NCBI GenBank assembly: GCA_949298065.1
Contig: CASFUZ010000012.1
Location: 1 to 40,215, forward strand
Origin: an uncultured Pseudomonadota bacterium
Lineage (GTDB): Bacteria > Pseudomonadota > Alphaproteobacteria > RF32 > CAG-239
Direction of reading: 5' to 3'
Length of the DNA: 40,215 bases
In this document: positions 34,650 through 40,215 of the stretch, in pieces
Numbering within the stretch: the stretch's first letter is position 1
Layout of the letters: each line of letters begins with the position of its first letter
Made by a program: the position numbers and the translations under genes
The notes under the pieces: generated by a model
The model's database searches: none
What the model was told of the DNA's origin: nothing
The model's input: the letters and a program-made list of their open reading frames with translations, nothing else

Positions 34650-34689
34650 TTATTTTGCTAAAAACAAAACCGCCCTCAGAAGAGAGCGG
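34650..34689 (-). terminator. Terminator-like hairpin just upstream of the HTH gene
   Basis: On the minus strand CCGCTCTC - TTCT - GAGGGCGG is an 8-bp stem with one wobble, followed by TTTTGTTTTT. It ends only a few bases before the ribosome binding site of the HTH gene. It can act either as an attenuator for that gene or as the 3' end of a small RNA made from 34690-34835. Confidence 0.75.
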
Positions 34690-34690
34690 A

Positions 34691-34833
34691 GGAGTTGACA
34701 ACTGTACAGAAACAGCGTGCTTATTCGTCCGCAAAGCGGCTTATATCACACCATCCTCCATCTAGGAGGTTATTGATATTTTTCTGTAAGGAGTTGTCAT
34801 ACTCCGCCGATGGCATAACCATTTCCATCGGCA
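34691..34833 (-). ncRNA. Structured inverted-repeat element (candidate leader RNA or small RNA)
   Basis: A near-perfect inverted repeat joins 34691-34712 (GGAGTTGACAACTGTACAGAAA) and 34781-34805 (TTTCTGTAAGGAGTTGTCA plus TACTCC). The 68-base interior holds two small hairpins, CCGC-AAA-GCGG and CCTCC-ATCTA-GGAGG. GCCGATGG/CCATCGGC (34807-34833) adds a hairpin on the other side. The whole lies between the DUF502 gene and the HTH gene, and on the minus strand it runs straight into the terminator at 34650-34689. I do not recognise a known RNA family. Confidence 0.5.
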
Positions 34834-34873
34834 AAAGTAATTATAAAAGCAATTTGCTAATTTTCAATGAATT

Positions 34874-35587
34874 TTATTTACGCTTTTTCTTTTGTTTCAA
34901 CTCATCAGGAGAAACAATACCGCCGGAGATAACAAATTTGATGCCGTCTTCAACACTCATCTCAAGTTCAACCACATCTTCTCTTGGCACAAAAATCAGA
35001 AAACCTGAGGTCGGGTTCGGTGTTGTCGGAATAAACACATTCACCATATCTTTCTTCACAATATCCTTAACCTCGCCTTCCGTATCCGTGCTGACAAACC
35101 CCAAAATCCAGATTCCTTTGCGCGGATATTCCAACAGCACCACTTTTTTGAAAGCATCGCTCTTGCTGGAAAGAAAAGTCTCAAAAATCTGTTTTAAGAG
35201 CGAATAGACTGAGGAAATAAACGGCACCTTATAAACAATCCACTCGCCCAAGCGCAAGAAAAAGCGCCCCAAAAATCCGGCGGCAAACATACCGACCAAA
35301 ATCAGCGCCACAACTAGGATAATGATACCAAGCCCCGGAATAGTGAATGGCAAATAGTTATTAAGCGCAATTTGCGGCGGCAAAAGCTTATTCACAGAAA
35401 CATCAACAAACACTATCAGCTTATAGGCCACAAAGAACGTAATCATCACCGGTGCGGTAACCAAAATTCCGGTAAAGAAATAAGCTTTGAGCTTTCCGCC
35501 AAGCTTCATAAACACGGCTTTTTCACGCTCCAACCGCAGTTTTTTAATATTCATTGCTCGTTTTGTAACTTCGTTATTTTTGCTCAT
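34874..35587 (-). CDS. DUF502 family membrane protein
   Basis: This 237-aa protein has two N-terminal membrane helices (AYFFTGILVTAPVMITFFVAY and LGIIILVVALILVGMFAAG). A conserved soluble domain follows: PFISSVYSLLKQIFETF, VLLEYPRKGIWILGFVS and VFIPTTPNPTSGFLIFVP. The function of the family is not established. The ATG at 35587 starts two bases after the recJ stop, so the two genes are co-transcribed; a GTG at 35596 is the other option. Confidence 0.92.
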   Translation of the reverse strand: MSKNNEVTKRAMNIKKLRLEREKAVFMKLGGKLKAYFFTGILVTAPVMITFFVAYKLIVFVDVSVNKLLPPQIALNNYLPFTIPGLGIIILVVALILVGMFAAGFLGRFFLRLGEWIVYKVPFISSVYSLLKQIFETFLSSKSDAFKKVVLLEYPRKGIWILGFVSTDTEGEVKDIVKKDMVNVFIPTTPNPTSGFLIFVPREDVVELEMSVEDGIKFVISGGIVSPDELKQKKKRK

Positions 35588-35588
35588 C

Positions 35589-37358
35589 TCATTCACACCT
35601 TATCGCATCTTCAATAACAAATTGTACGGAGTTTCTGCCTTGCCAATTATCTCGGCGCACCATTCCCGCCACATCAAATATAGCGCCTTGCGGATTAAGC
35701 AAGCTTTTGCCCAATTCCGTATCCGCCGCCTTAAAAGCCATAGCTTTCAGAGAACCGCCGTTACCCGAGGTCAAAAAGCACCGCACATGCCCTGCCCCGA
35801 CAATACCAGACTTTGTAACGCGAACTCTCTCCAACACAATTTTCGGCTCGGCATTTCCCGCACCATAGGGTTCAAGCATTTCCAAAGATTCGGCAAATTC
35901 TACGTTAGCTCCGAGCAAATCCATTGTGCTGTCAATTTCCATCACCGGCGTAACACTCTCATCACCGAGTTTTTGGCGCACATATTCTCCGGCAAATTTT
36001 CTAAAATCTTCCAGTTTATCTTCTTCCAAAGAAAAACCTGCCGCCATCATATGCCCGCCGCCTTTGGTTAATATTCCTTTTTCTTTGGCGGCCATAATCA
36101 ACGCTCCCAAATCCACGCCGGGAACGGAGCGCGCCGAACCTTTAACCTCGTCTTCTTCAATAGACATCACAAAAGCAGGCACATTATAACGTTCTTTGAG
36201 TTTTCCGGCCACAATTCCGACCACGCCTTGATGCCAGTCTTTTCCGGCAACAAACGCAATCGGATATTCCTGCGGCACACCTTCCAACATTTCAATTGCG
36301 CTCAAGAGAACATAAGCCTCAATTTCTTTGCGTTGCGCATTAAAATCATTAAGTTTTTCAGCTAACATTCCGGCCTGAAAATCATCCTTGCAACACAAGA
36401 GCTTATTGCCGAGCGAAGCCTCACCGACACGTCCGCAAGCATTGATTCTCGGACCCAAGACATACCCTAAATGGAAAGCGCTCGGAGATTCGCTGATGCC
36501 GGATTTATCTATCAAAGCCCGCAATCCCGTGTTGCTCCGCAAAGACATAATCCGCAAACCTTGCCGTACAAAGGCTCTGTTTAAGCCCAACAGCGGCACG
36601 ACATCACAAACCGTTCCCAAAGCCACCAAATCAAGCCACTGCATTAAGTTTGGCTCTTGATTGTCAGCAAAGAAATTTTGCTGACGCAATTCCCGATTAA
36701 TAGCCACAATCGCACAAAAAACCACCCCGACCGCCGCCATATATTTCAAATAAGGATAATCGTTGTTTTCATCAAGCCTTTTAGGATTAACCACGGCATA
36801 AACATCGGGGAGTTTAACCTCCGCCTCATGATGGTCTAACACAATAACCGGAATATTTAAACTTTTGGCATATTCAAAAGCCTCAAAAGCTGTTGTTCCG
36901 CAATCAACCGTAATCACGAGTTCTGTGCCAAGAGCCGCAAATTCATCAAAAGCCTGCTTACTCGGACCATATCCCTCATCTCTTTCGGGAATATGAATAA
37001 TCGGCTCAACCCCCACACTTTCCAAAAACAAACGCAAAACCGAAGATGACGTAGCACCGTCCACGTCATAATCGCCGATAATCGCAATTTTTTGCTTTTG
37101 AACAATCGCCTCGGCAATCCTTTGCGCCGCTTTTTCCATATCTTTTAAGCAAAAAGGATCCGGCATCAAGTTTTGTAGTTTTGGATTAATAAAGTTGGGC
37201 ACATCATCAGGCAAAATACCTCTTGCCGCCACGATTCTTGCCACAGCCAAGGGCAAAGCAAAACGCTGAGCCACAAGCTCGGCTTTTCGCTCATCAACGG
37301 GCACAGCTTTCCAAATATTTCCGCCTAAAGACTTCTTATTTTCAAACGAGAATGCCAC
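35589..37358 (-). CDS. recJ: Single-stranded-DNA-specific exonuclease RecJ
   Basis: RecJ degrades single-stranded DNA 5' to 3' in recombination and repair. The 589-aa protein has the DHH motifs IIGDYDVDGATSSS (DYDVDG 96-101), TVDCGTTAFEAF and VLDHHEAE (Asp175, His176, His177). A DHHA1 GGGHMMAAGFSLE and the C-terminal OB-like part follow. The length is typical. It is first in the recJ-DUF502 pair, with the OmpA-type gene upstream in the same direction. Confidence 0.97.
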   Translation of the reverse strand: MAFSFENKKSLGGNIWKAVPVDERKAELVAQRFALPLAVARIVAARGILPDDVPNFINPKLQNLMPDPFCLKDMEKAAQRIAEAIVQKQKIAIIGDYDVDGATSSSVLRLFLESVGVEPIIHIPERDEGYGPSKQAFDEFAALGTELVITVDCGTTAFEAFEYAKSLNIPVIVLDHHEAEVKLPDVYAVVNPKRLDENNDYPYLKYMAAVGVVFCAIVAINRELRQQNFFADNQEPNLMQWLDLVALGTVCDVVPLLGLNRAFVRQGLRIMSLRSNTGLRALIDKSGISESPSAFHLGYVLGPRINACGRVGEASLGNKLLCCKDDFQAGMLAEKLNDFNAQRKEIEAYVLLSAIEMLEGVPQEYPIAFVAGKDWHQGVVGIVAGKLKERYNVPAFVMSIEEDEVKGSARSVPGVDLGALIMAAKEKGILTKGGGHMMAAGFSLEEDKLEDFRKFAGEYVRQKLGDESVTPVMEIDSTMDLLGANVEFAESLEMLEPYGAGNAEPKIVLERVRVTKSGIVGAGHVRCFLTSGNGGSLKAMAFKAADTELGKSLLNPQGAIFDVAGMVRRDNWQGRNSVQFVIEDAIRCE

Positions 37359-37374
37359 AAATTCAACTCAACGA

Positions 37375-38061
37375 CTAGTAACTGATATAAACCTCGGCAC
37401 GGCGGTTCAAACGCTCGCCTTCCGGCATAACCTCAAGATAAGCGGGGTTTGAATCAGACAAGGCCTCAACCTTAATTTTAGAGGCAGGCATTCCGGCGCG
37501 GCGCAACGCATTAGCGACATTTTCGGCTCTTTCGGCCGAAACCTTAAAGTTAGCCATTTTGTGGCTGACAATATCTGTATTGCGCGTACGGCTGGATGCA
37601 TAACCAAAAACATTCAAAGTTGCATTTTTAGACTTTGCCAACTTCACGATATCGCGCAATTGTTTGTTATAAGAAGCATCAACCGCGGCAGAACCATTGT
37701 TAAAATAAATTGTGGCAACTAAATAAGAAACACTGGGAATTGTGTTTTCAACAGAAGTCGGCTGAACTTTTGGCTCAATTTCTTTTTTTACCTCTTCTGT
37801 TTTAGCAACAACTTTTTTCTCTGATTTTTCAGATTTTTTATCCAAATCATCAGCGACAATTACAGGTTTAGTCTTAGCCGGAGCAGCTTTTTCGGGAGCA
37901 TCGGCTTTTTTCTTGTTTTCTTGTCCCTCATAAGTTGCGTTTTCGCTGTCAGACACCAAAGAATATTCATCATCGTCAAATTCGGGAAAAGGTGCCAAAG
38001 AACAAGCACTCAAAGCCAAGAAAGCAGCACCTAAAACGACAAAATTTTTCAAATTATTCAT
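37375..38061 (-). CDS. OmpA-family (peptidoglycan-associated) lipoprotein
   Basis: This 228-aa protein has a lipoprotein signal ending ALSAC (Cys20). A Lys/Glu/Pro-rich linker of about 80 residues spans the periplasm. A C-terminal OmpA domain follows (IYFNNGSAAVDASYNKQLRD, NVFGYASSRT, NRRAEVYISY) that should bind peptidoglycan. The ATG at 38061 has GAGG eight bases upstream, better than the ATG at 38076. It is just upstream of recJ with a 16-base gap. It resembles Pal but has a longer linker, so I leave the gene symbol blank. Confidence 0.85.
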   Translation of the reverse strand: MNNLKNFVVLGAAFLALSACSLAPFPEFDDDEYSLVSDSENATYEGQENKKKADAPEKAAPAKTKPVIVADDLDKKSEKSEKKVVAKTEEVKKEIEPKVQPTSVENTIPSVSYLVATIYFNNGSAAVDASYNKQLRDIVKLAKSKNATLNVFGYASSRTRNTDIVSHKMANFKVSAERAENVANALRRAGMPASKIKVEALSDSNPAYLEVMPEGERLNRRAEVYISY

Positions 38062-38176
38062 CTGACCAAACCTCATAAATAAACCGACTTTTTATATAGA
38101 TATAATAATCTCTCCAAGAACTCAAGCCCAAATATAAGAAAAAATAACAGTTTTTTATTATTAAAGCACAAAATAT

Positions 38177-38205
38177 TTGTTTTAATAAAATTAATGTTTT
38201 ATACT
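38177..38205 (+). promoter_or_regulatory. Candidate promoter of the 38237 gene
   Basis: TTGTTT (38177-38182), 17 bases, TATACT (38200-38205), about 32 bases upstream of the ATG. Spacing is ideal and both boxes are moderate matches. The surrounding 38062-38236 gap is very AT-rich and holds nothing else I can identify. Confidence 0.4.
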
Positions 38206-38236
38206 AATAATCTGTTAATAGCAAAAGGAATGGGAT

Positions 38237-38782
38237 ATGGCTGGTTCTGCAACAAATTCCGCAATAGAGGTAGCCTATTGGTTCATCAACAAGGCCGAGC
38301 AGGAAAACTCGCGCCTTGAGGATGAAAAGCTCCACCACTTATTGTTCTTAGCGCAAGTTCACTTTGCCCTAAAGAACAATATGGAACTTTTGATGCCAAG
38401 CCTTTTTATCTGTGGCGAGGACGGCTTTTTTGAGCCGAATTTAAATGTTATGTTCTCGCAAGGTCGTCCCTATATGCCCCCCAAATCATTACCTGAAAAA
38501 GTTGAGGATTTTTTGGGCAAAGTCTGGAAGCGTTATGCATCTCTGAGCGAAAAAGAACTCAACCTAATGATAAAATCCAATCCGGCATATCAAACTTGCT
38601 ACATCCACGGAATGCAAAACATTGCGCCGCTCAAGACCGTAGTTGAGAGCTTTGTCAAAAACCCCGACACGGCAACTTATTCATCAACCCACACAACCGC
38701 AAACAAGAAAGTTTCCTATTCTCAGAACGGACCGGTCGTTGTATCAAAATGGAATCCCCGCAAGATTTCCAGCAAAAAATAA
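38237..38782 (+). CDS. Panacea/SocA-like (DUF4065-type) protein, tentative
   Basis: The N-terminal half follows the pattern of the Panacea domain: AIEVAYWFINKAEQEN, LEDEKLHHLLFLAQVHFAL, then MPSLFICGEDGFFEPNLNVMF. In Caulobacter a relative, SocA, is an antitoxin and ClpXP adaptor. No partner toxin frame lies beside it here, and the C-terminal 60 residues are low-complexity Ser/Thr/Lys. The assignment rests on pattern only. The stop is 14 bases before the next gene's start, suggesting an operon with the DUF192 lipoprotein. Confidence 0.55.
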   Translation: MAGSATNSAIEVAYWFINKAEQENSRLEDEKLHHLLFLAQVHFALKNNMELLMPSLFICGEDGFFEPNLNVMFSQGRPYMPPKSLPEKVEDFLGKVWKRYASLSEKELNLMIKSNPAYQTCYIHGMQNIAPLKTVVESFVKNPDTATYSSTHTTANKKVSYSQNGPVVVSKWNPRKISSKK

Positions 38783-38796
38783 TTAAGGAGAAAACA

Positions 38797-39447
38797 ATGA
38801 AAAACATTATCAAACTTTTTATGGCTGTCGCCGTTTTGGCTGCCTGCTCTCCCAAAAATGACAAAAGCGACCTTAATATTTTAACTCAAGATGGCAAAAT
38901 CACTTATAAGGTAGAAGAAGCCAGAACCATTCCTGAGCTTGAAAAAGGCCTGATGTTCCGAGAAAAGTTAGATGCCGATTCCGGAATGATTTTTGACCTT
39001 TCCAAGGTTGAACACACCGCCATGTGGATGAAAAATACAAAGATTCCTTTGGATATGATTTTTATTGAACCGGACGGTAATATCTTCTGGATATATGAGA
39101 ATGCACAACCGGAATCCTTAACCCTGATTATTCCGCCCTTCCCGGCTGCGGCTGTTTTAGAAGTCAATGCCGGAGATGTTCAAAAACACAACATCAAACC
39201 CGGAGACAAAGTTGAGCACGAATTTTTTGCTCCCGCAACAGAGGAAGCTCCGGCCAAAGAAGAAATGACCGAGGATAAAGCACCGGTTGAAGAAGCCGTT
39301 GTTGAAGAAACAGCCGAGGTTGTTGAAGCAGAAGAAGTTCCGGCTGGCGCAGAAGTACCGGAAGTTGCGGCAGATGAAACCAAAGCTCCCGCCCCAGAGG
39401 AAGCTGCTCCGACAGAGACCCCCAAAGCGGAAGCAATGACAGAGTAA
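38797..39447 (+). CDS. DUF192 family lipoprotein with acidic Ala/Pro/Glu-rich tail
   Basis: This 216-aa protein has a lipoprotein signal (FMAVAVLAAC, Cys17) followed by a complete DUF192 domain: EARTIPELEKGLMFREKLD, GMIFDL, TAMWMKNTKIPLDMIFI and AVLEVNAGDVQKHNIKPGD. The domain is small and of unknown biochemical role. The last about 70 residues are repeats of Glu, Ala, Pro and Val, probably a flexible surface tail; they have no match in typical DUF192 proteins. The ATG follows an AAGGAG site. A terminator follows the stop. Confidence 0.9.
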   Translation: MKNIIKLFMAVAVLAACSPKNDKSDLNILTQDGKITYKVEEARTIPELEKGLMFREKLDADSGMIFDLSKVEHTAMWMKNTKIPLDMIFIEPDGNIFWIYENAQPESLTLIIPPFPAAAVLEVNAGDVQKHNIKPGDKVEHEFFAPATEEAPAKEEMTEDKAPVEEAVVEETAEVVEAEEVPAGAEVPEVAADETKAPAPEEAAPTETPKAEAMTE

Positions 39448-39448
39448 C

Positions 39449-39478
39449 AAAAAATCCCCTCAAATGAGGGGATTTTTG
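39449..39478 (+). terminator. Bidirectional terminator
   Basis: AAAAATCCCCTC - AAAT - GAGGGGATTTTT is a perfect stem, serving the DUF192 gene on the plus strand and the convergent secreted-protein gene on the minus strand. Confidence 0.92.
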
Positions 39479-39487
39479 TTAGAATAA

Positions 39488-40036
39488 TTAAAAAGCCGCT
39501 TGGCAATAAGCACCTAAGCTGGAACTACTAGTAACATTAAGGCAGGGACCAGACGGAAAATTGCAGTAGTTTACATAGTTATCACCAACAGCACAAAAAC
39601 CATTTGCAACCCAATAACAGCTTCTCATATCAGCAATGCCACCTGTATCCAAAGCTTCTGACAACAGGTTAGCATCAGCAACCCCCCAAGAAAGCCCTGC
39701 TGTTGTCTTGCCGGCACATGTTTGAGATACCTCAGCTTGAGTGCCCGCAACAGCAGATTGAACCACCTTTCCAATCCCCACACCATCTTTTCCAATATAA
39801 ATATCGCCGACTTTATAAGTTCGCAAAGTTTCTTCATAACTCGGACAATAAACTTGAGAGTTATCCAGCGGGCATTTAAGAATGGTTTTACCCGTACAAT
39901 CTGCTTCTGTTTTGGTATAACCAAGGTCAGCGCAAGAAGGTGTCTTGATACAAGTCTGCGCCCAAACCGGTGCAACACTTATTACCCCCAAACCCCATGC
40001 AAACGCTATTTGTGATATTATTTTTGACTTCTTCAT
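39488..40036 (-). CDS. Cys-rich secreted hypothetical protein, 182 aa
   Basis: A signal peptide ends PVWAQ, followed by a Cys-rich mature part. The opening TCIKTPSCADLGYTK...DC...KCPLDNSQVYC suggests disulphide-bonded repeats. A later domain has SCYWVANGFCAVGDNYVNYC. No defined family recognised. A good GGAG site precedes the ATG. It lies 31 bases past the partial gene at the window edge, in the same orientation; both are Cys-rich and may belong to one operon of related envelope proteins. Confidence 0.75.
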   Translation of the reverse strand: MKKSKIISQIAFAWGLGVISVAPVWAQTCIKTPSCADLGYTKTEADCTGKTILKCPLDNSQVYCPSYEETLRTYKVGDIYIGKDGVGIGKVVQSAVAGTQAEVSQTCAGKTTAGLSWGVADANLLSEALDTGGIADMRSCYWVANGFCAVGDNYVNYCNFPSGPCLNVTSSSSLGAYCQAAF

Positions 40037-40067
40037 TGTCTTTCTCCTTATATCTTAGTCCTTGTTC

Positions 40068-40215
40068 CTAGCGCCCGCCGAAGATACATTTCAGGTCGCC
40101 ATTGCACCAATAATTATTTAAGTCAATCTCTCCGGAATCACATTCTTCTACACAAGCCTTGCAGTTTAGAAACATCTGTTGCTCGCCGCTCCAGCATTCA
40201 ACCGTGCCGATTTCA
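40068..40215 (-). CDS. C-terminal end of a Cys-rich protein (cut by the window edge)
   Basis: The minus-strand frame reads from the edge as EIGTVECWSGEQQMFLNCKA...CVEECDSGEID...NNYWCNGDLKCIFGGR and stops at 40068. Six Cys occur in about 49 residues. The start lies beyond the window. No family can be assigned from this fragment. Confidence 0.55.
   Translation of the reverse strand, partial: EIGTVECWSGEQQMFLNCKACVEECDSGEIDLNNYWCNGDLKCIFGGR

Noticed and set aside
39157..39506. Ser/Ala- or Phe/Cys-rich frames opposite the DUF192 tail
   Set aside because: They arise from the low-complexity Glu/Ala codons of the real gene on the other strand.

Overview
The window reads as chromosomal DNA of an AT-rich alphaproteobacterium. 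The best evidence is a circularly permuted (two-piece) ssrA gene whose tag reads ANDNNVAPVAIAA, followed directly by an alphaproteobacterial-type sspB. An sfsA-map-radC cluster, a yqeY-dnaG-rpoD block and an RHH_4-type ribbon-helix-helix gene agree. Several secreted Cys-rich or orphan small proteins suggest a little-studied host-associated or gut lineage, but that placement is inference. No prophage, transposase or CRISPR array was seen; almost everything is housekeeping.

Layout. 1-6 kb: a CAU-anticodon tRNA (probably Ile2), two orphan small proteins, then the minus-strand macromolecular-synthesis block yqeY-dnaG-rpoD. 6-8.4 kb: an Lnb_N/DUF4105 protein with a probable C-terminal beta-barrel, and a DUF3015 secreted protein. 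8.4-11 kb, plus strand: greA, trxB, queH and a frameshifted SemiSWEET-like gene. 11-11.7 kb: tRNA-Arg(UCU) and tRNA-Pro(UGG), surrounded by partial copies of themselves. 11.7-16 kb, minus strand: sfsA-map-radC and an RNase J-like nuclease. 16-22 kb, plus strand: tspO, alaS, an LtaS-type membrane sulfatase-fold protein whose expected catalytic residues are replaced by Arg, and a dolichol/phytol-kinase-like protein. 22-23.6 kb: two orphan, possibly paralogous small genes, an operator-like palindrome and a repeat-rich gap. 23.6-26.2 kb: folA-thyA (minus) divergent from ssrA-sspB-RHH (plus). 26.2-31.5 kb: an alpha/beta hydrolase, cysE-mnmA, a PLC/GDPD-like protein, two secreted orphans and trmJ. 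31.6-34.4 kb: two tandem paralogous ArsB/NhaD-type transporters. 34.4-38.1 kb, minus strand: recJ-DUF502, a highly structured leader or ncRNA region and a small HTH protein, plus an OmpA-type lipoprotein. 38.2-40.2 kb: a Panacea/SocA-like protein, a DUF192 lipoprotein and two Cys-rich secreted proteins, the last cut by the window edge.

Functional links. tmRNA and SspB form the ribosome-rescue and ClpXP tag-delivery system. DHFR and ThyA form the thymidylate cycle. CysE and MnmA, sharing overlapping reading frames, link cysteine supply and tRNA thiolation. The observations most worth a second look are the pseudo-tRNA fragment arrays at 11.0-11.7 kb, the structured inverted-repeat element at 34.65-34.84 kb upstream of the HTH gene, and the Arg-substituted LtaS-like protein.
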